Below, in pieces: positions 1 to 4,986 of a stretch of 5,666 nucleotides of DNA. Made by a program: the position numbers and the translations under genes. The first letter of the stretch is position 1, and the number at the start of each line of letters is the position of its first letter. Location of the stretch: positions 3,541-9,206 of the forward strand of contig PMBX01000156.1 of the NCBI GenBank assembly GCA_003153915.1. Direction: 5' to 3'. This DNA is from Phycisphaerales bacterium. GTDB taxonomy: Bacteria > Planctomycetota > Phycisphaerae > SM23-33. The notes beneath the pieces were generated by a model. The model saw only the letters and a list, made by a program, of their open reading frames with translations. It was not told where the DNA came from and did not search any database.

Positions 1-851
1 TCGCCGGGGCGGCGGGGGGCTTCCTTCACGGGGATCGGCTTGCCGGTGACGCGGCGCACCGACTCGATGATCTCGCGGTTGGAGTAGCCGTGGCCCACGC
101 CCAGGTTGTAGAACAGGCCCTGCCCGGGCTTGAGGTTCTCCAGCAGCACGAGGTGGGCTTCAACCAGATCCCAGACGTGCACATAGTCGCGGACGCACGT
201 GCCGTCCTTGGTGGGGTAATCGGTTCCAAAAAGGTCAAAATGCGGGCGTTGGCCCAGGGCGACCTGGAGGAGTACGGGGATGATGTGGGTCTCGGGGCGG
301 TGGTCTTCGCCCAGGGTGCCGTCGGGGGCGCAGCCCGCGACGTTGAAGTAGCGCGGGGCGGCAAAGGCCAACCCTTCGGCCTTGGCGGTGTCCAATAATA
401 TGCGCTCCACCATGAGCTTGCTGGCCCCATACGGGTTGATCGGGTTCTGGGGGAGGTCTTCGGTGAGCGGGATCCGCGCGGGCATGCCGTAGGTCGCGCA
501 CGTCGAGGAGAACACCAGCCTCTGGACCCCCGCGGCGTGCATGGCGTTCAACATGCTGAGGGTGTTGGCGACGTTGTTGCGGTAATACTTGCGCGGGTCG
601 GTCACCGACTCGCCGACGTTGATGCAGGCGGCAAAATGCATGACGGCGTCAACAGTTTCACGCTGCAAAATGTCGATGATGTGGAAGGTGTCCGCCAGGT
701 CCGCCACGTGGAACCCGGCCCGGGCGTCCACCGCGCCGCGGTGGCCGTTGCTCAGGTTGTCGATGCAGGTGACGTTATGCCCCTTTTCCACCAGCAGCTT
801 GACGGCATGCGCGCCGATGTACCCGGCGCCGCCGATCACACAGATATTCAC
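1..851 (-). CDS. galE: UDP-glucose 4-epimerase GalE, C-terminus cut by window edge
   Basis: Reading the minus strand from a GTG at 851 gives 283 codons without a stop before the left edge; GalE is usually about 330-340 residues, so roughly the last 50 are missing. It is an extended short-chain dehydrogenase/reductase that interconverts UDP-glucose and UDP-galactose with bound NAD in the cytoplasm (Leloir pathway and sugar-nucleotide supply for envelope polysaccharides). Visible signatures are the NAD-binding GGAGYIG at residues 7-13, DNLSNGH at 31-37, HFAACINVGESV at 72-83, the Ser/Thr segment SSTCATYG at 115-122, the catalytic YGASK at 141-145 (Tyr141, Lys145), RYFNVAG at 167-173 and RDYVHVWDL at 221-229. 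The start at 851 is chosen over the in-frame GTG at 857 because the GGAGG Shine-Dalgarno sequence overlaps the latter. The Thr in place of the third Ser of the usual SSS segment is a mild variation. Other NDP-sugar epimerases are possible, but the motif set fits GalE best. Confidence 0.93.
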   Translation of the reverse strand, partial: MNICVIGGAGYIGAHAVKLLVEKGHNVTCIDNLSNGHRGAVDARAGFHVADLADTFHIIDILQRETVDAVMHFAACINVGESVTDPRKYYRNNVANTLSMLNAMHAAGVQRLVFSSTCATYGMPARIPLTEDLPQNPINPYGASKLMVERILLDTAKAEGLAFAAPRYFNVAGCAPDGTLGEDHRPETHIIPVLLQVALGQRPHFDLFGTDYPTKDGTCVRDYVHVWDLVEAHLVLLENLKPGQGLFYNLGVGHGYSNREIIESVRRVTGKPIPVKEAPRRPG

Positions 852-856
852 GCGCA

Positions 857-861
857 CCTCC
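857..861 (-). promoter_or_regulatory. Shine-Dalgarno sequence of galE
   Basis: The minus strand reads GGAGG at 861-857, then five bases, then GTG at 851-849. This spacing decides the galE start: the other in-frame GTG (857-855) overlaps the ribosome-binding site and cannot be served by it. Confidence 0.75.
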
Positions 862-876
862 AATCCAAACTCGCAA

Positions 877-893
877 CACCTGCCGCGCAGGTG
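877..893 (-). repeat. Perfect hairpin in the galE leader
   Basis: CACCTGC (877-883) and GCAGGTG (887-893) are perfect complements around a 3-base loop, giving a 7-bp GC-rich stem. It lies 26 bp upstream of the galE start codon and just downstream of the candidate galE promoter, so it would sit near the 5' end of the transcript. It has no following T-run in either direction, so it is not an intrinsic terminator. It could stabilise the mRNA 5' end or be a protein-binding palindrome; neither is shown. Confidence 0.4.
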
Positions 894-906
894 CGTGATA
901 ACCAGG

Positions 907-935
907 AGTATCGAGGCGGAAGGCGTTGGCGGCAA
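907..935 (-). promoter_or_regulatory. Candidate sigma-70-type promoter for galE
   Basis: On the minus strand TTGCCG (935-930, 4 of 6 matches to TTGACA) is followed after exactly 17 bp by GATACT (912-907, 4 of 6 matches to TATAAT). A start point near 900 would give a leader of about 50 bases containing the 877-893 hairpin. The match is moderate and such matches occur by chance, but position and spacing suit galE. Confidence 0.35.
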
Positions 936-974
936 GCCCTATGCGGCGAATGGAATGCCCGCGTGACCCCGGGA

Positions 975-999
975 TAGCCGCGAGGGTTGTTCGTGGCTA
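975..999. repeat. 9-bp inverted repeat in the divergent intergenic region
   Basis: TAGCCGCGA (975-983) and TCGTGGCTA (991-999) can pair over 9 bp with one G-T wobble around a 7-base centre. The element lies between the candidate galE promoter and the start of the plus-strand gene at 1091, where an operator controlling either divergent gene could sit. No T-run follows, so it is not a standard terminator. No regulator gene in the window suggests a binding protein. Confidence 0.35.
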
Positions 1000-1076
1000 C
1001 CATTAGCATAAAGGAAGCAAGTCGCAGCCTGGCCCCCAGGTCTCCCCCCCGCCGGGTTCCGGCAAACTCGAACTAC

Positions 1077-1082
1077 AAGGAG
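1077..1082 (+). promoter_or_regulatory. Shine-Dalgarno sequence for the gene at 1091
   Basis: AAGGAG lies 8 bases upstream of the ATG at 1091. It overlaps the alternative in-frame GTG at 1082 and so favours ATG 1091 as the start. Confidence 0.75.
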
Positions 1083-1090
1083 TGTATCCC

Positions 1091-1627
1091 ATGCGTAAGA
1101 CGCCCGCCGTGGCCCTGATCGTGCTTGCCGCTCTGGTGATCGGCAGCGCCACACCCGTGATGCTCCAGGCGCAAACCGGCGCCGCGGGCCGCGGGCCGGC
1201 CGTCGCCACCGATGATCTGGCCCACCGCACGACCCGGGCCTTTGCCCCGTTCATCCGGGCAATCCTCATGCGGCGCGTGAACACCGCCCAGCAGATTTTC
1301 AAGATGCGCCGGCCCGTCATGGTCGCGCTCGAGCAACAGGACACGGTGCGCCTCCTGAGCCGCTTCCAGAAACCCGACAGCCTGAGCCTCAACCTCGTGG
1401 GCGGCCGGCTGCTGGGCGAGAACATCGGCATCCTGCTGTTCACGCTGTCCAACGAGGAAGGGCCGATCTACTTCAAGGTGTATTACTACGGCTTTGAGGA
1501 CCAGATCTACATCGACCGCATGGACATCGGCGAGGACTGGGACGATCTGGAAAAGGCCGCCGTCGCGCTGGAAAGCCTGCCGGCGCCGATTACCGTGTCG
1601 CTGGGCGCATTCGACACGGGGGGTTGA
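1091..1627 (+). CDS. Exported protein of unknown function, 178 residues
   Basis: I do not recognise this family. The product begins with a clear Sec-type signal peptide: basic MRK, a hydrophobic stretch at about residues 5-20, and a plausible cleavage site after LQA (residue 27). The mature part has a basic, helical-looking segment (about 41-92, with RRVNTAQQIFKMRRP at 61-75) followed by strand-like alternation (about 98-147, including GENIGILLFTLSNEEGPIYF and the aromatic run VYYYGFEDQIYI at 130-141), then an acidic helix at 148-162. Helices followed by a curved sheet are compatible with an NTF2-like or other small alpha/beta domain, but that is only an impression. There are no cysteines, lipobox or transmembrane segment after the signal, so it is probably periplasmic. 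The start is set by AAGGAG 8 bases upstream. It is divergent from galE and converges on the ferredoxin gene with an 8-bp gap, so it is probably transcribed alone. Confidence 0.8.
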   Translation: MRKTPAVALIVLAALVIGSATPVMLQAQTGAAGRGPAVATDDLAHRTTRAFAPFIRAILMRRVNTAQQIFKMRRPVMVALEQQDTVRLLSRFQKPDSLSLNLVGGRLLGENIGILLFTLSNEEGPIYFKVYYYGFEDQIYIDRMDIGEDWDDLEKAAVALESLPAPITVSLGAFDTGG

Positions 1628-1635
1628 CGGATGGC

Positions 1636-2571
1636 TCATGCCACGATCGGATCGAAGGGCGAGCGATAGGGATCGACGGTGATGGCGGGCGGATGCGTGG
1701 GGCAGCGGTTCTCGCAAAGCCCGCAGCCCACGCAGGCGATCTTGCGCACGCGGACCCGGCCGCTGGCCTCGTGGAGGAACAGGGCCTCGCCATCCGTGCC
1801 GGCCATCTCCCCCATGATGGGACACGCCTCCAGGCAACGCCGGCAGTCCTCGCCTTCTTCGCGCGCGCACAGGCCGTAGTTGACGCGCGCCGTGCCCATC
1901 TTGATCTTGAGGTAATGCACGAGTTTGAGCGCGCCCGTGGGGCACTGGTTCATGCACGCCAGCGTGTCGCAGACCACGCACGGCTGGTTGGCCGCCACAA
2001 TATAGGGCAGCCGGCCGGCGACCGAACGCGCAAAGTCGATGCGGATGGCGTGGGCCGGACAGACCTCGGCACATTTGCAGCAGGCCGTGCACAGGGATTC
2101 GAACTGGCCCTGGGGCGCGGCGCCGGGGGGCCGGAGGTAGCGCAGGGGAGTTTCTTTCGCCGGCGCGCCGGGGGCCTGGTTCAGGGGCACGTTCCTGGGA
2201 CCACCGGTCCCGCCCGTGCCGCCATACTGCGGCTGATCCAGCGCCGTGCCGCCGGACGGCAGGGTGACCTTGGTGAAGCGATCGACATCATCGGGGAGGG
2301 CTTCGAGGGCGGCGAGGATGGGGTTGATTTTGCGTTCGAGGAGGCCGGCGAAGGGGGCGAGGGTTTCGCGCATGGCGTCGTTGAAGAAGTCGCGGCGCTC
2401 CTCGCGCGGGCCGGTGTCGGCGGGTTTGGCGGGGCGGGCGGCTTTGGCGGCGGGGCGGACGCGCTTGACGGGCGTGTGGGCGGCGGAGTCGGCGCGCGCG
2501 GCGGGCGGCGACGAAGCCTCGGCGGGCGGCGGCGCTGGGGAGGGGGGAGGATCTTTGGGGGGTTCGCTCAT
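1636..2571 (-). CDS. NapG/MauM-like ferredoxin with four [4Fe-4S] clusters
   Basis: This 311-residue protein carries four cysteine sets: C161/C164/C167/C171; C198/C201/C206/C210 followed by PTGAL; C235/C243/C246/C250; and C280/C283/C286/C290. The C-x2-C-x4-C-x3-CPTGAL second set and the C-x7-C-x2-C-x3-CP third set have the spacing I know from NapG/MauM electron-transfer proteins, so it probably passes electrons between redox partners. No NapH or nitrate reductase gene is in the window, so the partner is unknown. The N-terminus is unusual: residues 1-55 are rich in Pro, Ala and basic residues, and a twin-arginine-like RRDFF appears at 59-63 but is followed by a charged amphipathic segment, not a hydrophobic one, so Tat export looks unlikely and a cytoplasmic place more likely. 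Residues 106-140 are a Gly/Pro-rich linker. The ATG at 2571 is chosen because longer versions would cross the DUF433 gene on the other strand; it has no Shine-Dalgarno sequence. Confidence 0.87.
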   Translation of the reverse strand: MSEPPKDPPPSPAPPPAEASSPPAARADSAAHTPVKRVRPAAKAARPAKPADTGPREERRDFFNDAMRETLAPFAGLLERKINPILAALEALPDDVDRFTKVTLPSGGTALDQPQYGGTGGTGGPRNVPLNQAPGAPAKETPLRYLRPPGAAPQGQFESLCTACCKCAEVCPAHAIRIDFARSVAGRLPYIVAANQPCVVCDTLACMNQCPTGALKLVHYLKIKMGTARVNYGLCAREEGEDCRRCLEACPIMGEMAGTDGEALFLHEASGRVRVRKIACVGCGLCENRCPTHPPAITVDPYRSPFDPIVA

Positions 2572-2582
2572 GAAACAAAAGG

Positions 2583-2588
2583 ATTGTA
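2583..2588 (-). promoter_or_regulatory. Candidate -10 element for the ferredoxin gene
   Basis: The minus strand reads TACAAT at 2588-2583 (5 of 6 matches to TATAAT), only 11 bases before the ATG at 2571. Transcription from it would start about 5 bases from the start codon, giving a nearly leaderless mRNA, which fits the lack of a Shine-Dalgarno sequence. No good -35 is visible at the right distance, so this is tentative. Confidence 0.35.
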
Positions 2589-2609
2589 CCCGATTTGGAC
2601 CAACGATTC

Positions 2610-2634
2610 CCGCCTTCTGATACAATGAAGGCGG
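2610..2634 (+). promoter_or_regulatory. Palindrome enclosing an extended -10 upstream of the DUF433 gene
   Basis: CCGCCTTC (2610-2617) and GAAGGCGG (2627-2634) are perfect 8-bp complements. The 9 bases between them are TGATACAAT, an extended -10 element (TG, one base, TACAAT at 2621-2626). A possible -35, TTGGAC at 2595-2600, lies 20 bp upstream, which is long, but extended -10 promoters depend less on it. The start of transcription would be near 2633, and the DUF433 ATG follows at 2654 with its own ribosome-binding site. A palindrome over the -10 is a classic place for a repressor, and many antitoxins repress their own promoters this way; binding here is inference. Confidence 0.5.
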
Positions 2635-2640
2635 ATTTTC

Positions 2641-2645
2641 AGGAG
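2641..2645 (+). promoter_or_regulatory. Shine-Dalgarno sequence of the DUF433 gene
   Basis: AGGAG lies 8 bases upstream of the ATG at 2654 and supports that start. Confidence 0.75.
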
Positions 2646-2653
2646 CTTTCCCG

Positions 2654-2899
2654 ATGAAGACCGAGGAATTGCTGAAACGAATCACCGTCCGCCCCGATGT
2701 CTTCGGGGGAAAACCGATCATCCGCAACATGCGCATCTCCGTGGAAATGATTCTGAGTCTGCTCAGCCAAGGCGAAACCCAGGAATCGATTCTGAAGGAC
2801 TACCCGGAATTGCAGGTGGAGGACATCACGGCTTGCATCGCTAATGCACACCATGTGATTGCCAATGACCACTTCGATGAAATACTGGTTGCCCCATGA
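2654..2899 (+). CDS. DUF433 family protein, antitoxin-like, 81 residues
   Basis: The small protein matches the DUF433 pattern along nearly its whole length: RITVRPDVFGGKPIIRNMRISVEMIL at about residues 9-34 (family pattern R-I-x-x-x-P-x-x-x-G-G-K-P-x-I-R), then LLSQGETQESILKDYPELQVEDITACIANA at about 36-65. DUF433 is a small helical, DNA-binding-like fold often encoded just upstream of a DUF5615 PIN-like toxin, as the antitoxin. Here the usual GTR after KPxIR is NMR. The stop codon overlaps an ATG (ATGA at 2896-2899) as in toxin-antitoxin pairs, but no DUF5615 gene follows; the next gene is MarC-family. It may be an orphan antitoxin or a stand-alone regulator. Lower GC at its ends than in its neighbours would fit acquisition by transfer, but this is weak. 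Confidence 0.85.
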   Translation: MKTEELLKRITVRPDVFGGKPIIRNMRISVEMILSLLSQGETQESILKDYPELQVEDITACIANAHHVIANDHFDEILVAP

Positions 2900-2940
2900 G
2901 ATTCATGTATCATGCCCCCCATGCTTTCCTTTCTCCATGA
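2896..2940 (+). pseudogene. 14-codon frame at the expected toxin position, possible remnant
   Basis: An ATG overlapping the DUF433 stop (ATGA) opens a frame reading MRFMYHAPHAFLSP and then stop. DUF5615 toxins commonly begin with MRF plus a hydrophobic residue and overlap the DUF433 gene in this way, so this could be the stub of a deleted toxin gene. Only the first three residues support that, and the rest overlaps the MarC start. It may instead be chance, or a short frame that only couples translation of the next gene. Confidence 0.2.
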
Positions 2941-3586
2941 TTTTCTGCTCATCTTTATCCCCCTGTTCGTCGTAATCGATCCGGCGGGCACGATTCCCGT
3001 TTACCTCGCGCTCACCGAACACTACCAGGAAGCCCAGCGGCGGCGGATCGCCGTGCGCGCCGCCACGGTGGCCGCGGCGACCGGCGTGCTGTTTGTCTTC
3101 CTCGGCCAGGCGACGCTGCGGTTCCTGGGCGTGCGCTTCGAGGACTTTCAGATCGCCGGCGGCGTCCTGCTGGCGATCCTGGCGGTCATCGACCTGCTCA
3201 TCCCCGGCAAACCCGCCGTCCAGCAGGGCACGCTGGACCCCGCCGAGCACGTGGGGGTCGTGCCGCTGGCCGTGCCGCTGATCGTCGGCCCGGCGACCAT
3301 GACGACATCGCTGCTCCTGGTGAACACCTACGGCGAAAAGTACAACAACCTCTTTGGCACGCCCTTTGGCCAGGGCATTGTCGCGTGCATGGTCTGCGCC
3401 GCACTGCTCATCAACATCGCGATCCTCCTGCTGGCCATGTGGCACTCGGGCCGCCTGACGGCGCTGGTCGGGCGCAACACCATGGCGGTGATCAACAAAA
3501 TCGTCATGATCCTGCTGGCGGCGATCGCGGTGAGTTTGGTCCGGCAGGGCGTGGTGAGCATCATCCGCAACCCCTCCGGCGGGTAA
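2912..3586 (+). CDS. MarC-family (UPF0056) integral membrane protein
   Basis: This 224-residue protein has the length and about six hydrophobic segments of the MarC family (approximately residues 10-32, 50-71, 79-97, 117-138, 154-176 and 194-214). Signature stretches are VVIDPAGTIPVYLALT at 20-35 and VPLAVPLIVGPATMTT at 117-132, which are related to each other like the two halves of an inverted-repeat transporter, and the ending GRNTMAVINKIVMILLAAIAV at 187-207. The family sits in the inner membrane; its substrate is not established, and the old link to multiple antibiotic resistance has not held. The start at 2912 is uncertain: ATG 2921 also fits the family's N-terminus, and neither has a good Shine-Dalgarno sequence. 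Since 2912 is 12 bp past the DUF433 stop, the gene is probably cotranscribed with it and translated by coupling. It has no clear terminator. Confidence 0.9.
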   Translation: MPPMLSFLHDFLLIFIPLFVVIDPAGTIPVYLALTEHYQEAQRRRIAVRAATVAAATGVLFVFLGQATLRFLGVRFEDFQIAGGVLLAILAVIDLLIPGKPAVQQGTLDPAEHVGVVPLAVPLIVGPATMTTSLLLVNTYGEKYNNLFGTPFGQGIVACMVCAALLINIAILLLAMWHSGRLTALVGRNTMAVINKIVMILLAAIAVSLVRQGVVSIIRNPSGG

Positions 3587-3708
3587 GAAATGAGATTGGG
3601 AAAACTCTCATGACACAACGCTACAGTCCGGCCACGGTGATTCTGGCTCCGAGCCCAACGTGGCGGGCACGCTGACGCCTCGGAATTGCCGCGCGAACAC
3701 GCATTTTT

Positions 3709-3729
3709 TGCGCTGCCGGGCATAGCGCA
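3709..3729. repeat. Inverted repeat between the MarC and beta-propeller genes
   Basis: The 259-bp gap 3587-3845 holds no convincing gene. TGCGCT (3709-3714) and AGCGCA (3724-3729) form a perfect 6-bp stem, extendable by a G-T pair, around a 9-base loop. The T-run (3704-3709) precedes the stem instead of following it, so it is a poor terminator for the MarC gene. It directly abuts the Pho-box-like repeat that follows. Confidence 0.3.
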
Positions 3730-3732
3730 CAA

Positions 3733-3766
3733 CTTTCATCTTCGCTTCATCTTTGGTCGTTCTAAT
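3733..3766 (+). promoter_or_regulatory. Pho-box-like direct repeat and -10 of the beta-propeller gene
   Basis: The 18 bases CTTTCATCTTCGCTTCAT (3733-3750) hold two 7-bp units, CTTTCAT and GCTTCAT, with a 4-bp spacer, so the period is 11 bp; TTCATCTT itself recurs at 3735-3742 and 3746-3753. The PhoB box is known as two CTGTCAT-like units with a 4-bp spacer, standing in for the -35 about 10 bp upstream of the -10. Here unit 1 matches 6 of 7 bases and unit 2 matches 4 of 7, and TCTAAT (3761-3766, 5 of 6 matches to TATAAT) begins exactly 10 bp after the box. There is no good conventional -35 at 17 bp, as expected for an activator-dependent promoter. This suggests induction by phosphate starvation, but other OmpR-family regulators also bind 11-bp-period direct repeats. 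Confidence 0.45.
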
Positions 3767-3832
3767 TGGAATTTCGGCGCCGTGTCCGTGTCGGGCGCGG
3801 GCGCGTTCTTGCAGTCATCCATTCAGTGCATG

Positions 3833-3838
3833 AAAGGA
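3833..3838 (+). promoter_or_regulatory. Shine-Dalgarno sequence of the beta-propeller gene
   Basis: AAAGGA lies 7 bases upstream of the ATG at 3846 and fixes the start, which also gives a well-formed signal peptide. Confidence 0.7.
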
Positions 3839-3845
3839 TATTCTC

Positions 3846-4850
3846 ATGTTACGCTCCAGACTTGCTTGTCTTCTCGCGATGGGAGTTCTTGCGGTGGGTG
3901 CCGGCGCCACGTTCGGGGCGGACCCCCAGTACAAGAAGATCAAGGACATCGCCATTGGCGGCGCCGGCGGCTGGGATTATCTCTACGCCGATGCCGACAT
4001 GCAGCGGCTCTATGTATCCCACGGCACCAAGATCGTGGTCGTGGACAGCAAGGACGACAAGATCATCGGCGAAATCACCAACACGCCGGGCGTCCACGGT
4101 TTTGCCTTCGCCAACGATCTCAAGCGCGGCTTCTCGAGCAACGGCTCGGCCAACACCTCCAGCGTGATCGACCTGGATTCCAAGGACGCCGCCGGCGCGC
4201 CGACGTTCAAGGAACTCATGCAGGTGAAAACCGGCGGCAACCCGGACGCCATCATGTACGACGCCAAGTCCGGCGAAGTCTGGACCAACAATGGCCGGTC
4301 CAACACCTTTACCGCCTTTGACGCCAAGACCGGCAAAATCATTTCCGACGGCGTGGCCCTGGGCGGCAAGCCCGAGACCGGCACAATTGATTTTGCCGCC
4401 AACCGCGCCTACATCAACATCGAAAACAAGAACGAAGTCGTCGAAATCGACCTCAAGGAACACAAGGTTCTCAGCCACTGGCCCCTGGCGCCGGCCACCG
4501 GACCCACGGGCCAGGCTCTGGTTCCGGACCTCCATCGGCTCATCATCGGCTGCTCCAAAATGGTCATGATGGATTCCACCAATGGCAAGATCGTCGCCAC
4601 CCTCGATTGCGGCTCGGGCGTCGATGCCGCCGCCTATGACCCCGGCACGCACCTGGCGTTTGTCTCGGCCGGCGGCAACGGAACCGTCACTATCGCGAAA
4701 GTGGAAGCCGACAAGCTGACCCTCGTGCAAACTCTCACCACCGAACGCGGCGCACGCACGATGACCGTGGACACCAAGACGCACAAGATCTACCTGGCCA
4801 ATGCCCCGACCCCCACTACCTTCAAGGTGCTGGAATTCGGAATGGAATGA
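3846..4850 (+). CDS. Secreted YncE/YVTN-type beta-propeller protein
   Basis: This 334-residue protein has a Sec signal peptide (basic MLRSR, hydrophobic residues 6-22, likely cleavage after FGA at residue 25) and then consists of repeated blades of about 40 residues. Repeats of the YVTN type are seen as strand plus 'D-x-x-T/K-x-K-I' turns: RLYVSHGTKIVVVDSKDDKI at 54-73, EVWTNNGRSNTFTAFDAKTG at 144-163, RAYINIENKNEVVEIDLKEH at 187-206, RLIIGCSKMVMMDSTNGKIV at 231-250 and KIYLANA at 314-320. Conserved family stretches are GGAGGWDYL (38-46), GVHGFAF (82-88), GNPDAIMYD (131-139), GGKPETG (173-179), HWPLAP (211-216) and ERGARTMTVD (300-309). It probably acts in the periplasm as a binding or scaffold protein; ligand and enzymatic activity are unknown. 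It has its own promoter region upstream and an intrinsic terminator downstream, so it is probably a single-gene transcript. Confidence 0.88.
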   Translation: MLRSRLACLLAMGVLAVGAGATFGADPQYKKIKDIAIGGAGGWDYLYADADMQRLYVSHGTKIVVVDSKDDKIIGEITNTPGVHGFAFANDLKRGFSSNGSANTSSVIDLDSKDAAGAPTFKELMQVKTGGNPDAIMYDAKSGEVWTNNGRSNTFTAFDAKTGKIISDGVALGGKPETGTIDFAANRAYINIENKNEVVEIDLKEHKVLSHWPLAPATGPTGQALVPDLHRLIIGCSKMVMMDSTNGKIVATLDCGSGVDAAAYDPGTHLAFVSAGGNGTVTIAKVEADKLTLVQTLTTERGARTMTVDTKTHKIYLANAPTPTTFKVLEFGME

Positions 4851-4902
4851 TGAGGCCGCGGCCCCAAGCAACTTTCCGCAGGTACTGACGTTGTAACATT
4901 CA

Positions 4903-4942
4903 CCCCAGAGTCACGGATGGCTGTGGCTCTGGGGGTTTTTTT
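4903..4942 (+). terminator. Intrinsic terminator after the beta-propeller gene
   Basis: CCCCAGAG (4903-4910) pairs perfectly with CTCTGGGG (4927-4934); the stem continues inward with TCAC/GTGG (one G-T wobble) to 12 bp, around an 8-base loop. After one more G comes a run of seven T (4936-4942). It lies 52 bp past the stop at 4850 and acts in the plus direction only, since no T-run follows on the minus strand. The TolC-family gene 44 bp further on therefore probably has its own promoter, although I see no convincing -10 in 4943-4986. Confidence 0.9.
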
Positions 4943-4986
4943 GGCACTTGCCAGGCTTCAATTAGGAAAGGGCGAAGTTGCTGAAC

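Noticed and set aside
1028..1040. CCTGG/CCAGG short hairpin upstream of the 178-residue gene
   Set aside because: A 5-bp stem in a C-rich tract is expected by chance at this GC content.
1073..2092. Long minus-strand open frame of 339 codons
   Set aside because: It runs across the opposite strand of the 178-residue gene and through the ferredoxin gene in another frame; it is Arg/His/Gly-rich low-complexity translation typical of GC-rich shadow frames, with no recognisable motif.
1624..2628. Long plus-strand open frame opposite the ferredoxin gene
   Set aside because: It mirrors the ferredoxin coding sequence, whose four conserved cysteine sets prove the minus strand; the plus product is Gly/Ala/Arg-rich without domains.
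3590..3611. Inverted repeat ATGAGA/TCTCAT just after the MarC stop
   Set aside because: Only 6 bp, AT-rich, with a 10-base loop and no T-run; too weak to call a terminator.
3610..3675. Possible 21-residue small gene after the MarC gene
   Set aside because: It has no good Shine-Dalgarno sequence and no recognisable feature, and such short frames are common by chance.
3849..4871. Minus-strand open frame of 340 codons opposite the beta-propeller gene
   Set aside because: The plus strand has a signal peptide, ribosome-binding site, conserved propeller motifs and terminator; the antisense frame runs through that terminator and resembles nothing.
4942..4953. Palindrome TGGCACTTGCCA between the terminator and the TolC-family gene, containing -35-like TTGGCA/TTGCCA
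   Set aside because: Only 5-bp arms, and no -10-like sequence at 16-18 bp from either -35 candidate, so neither a promoter nor an operator is supported.
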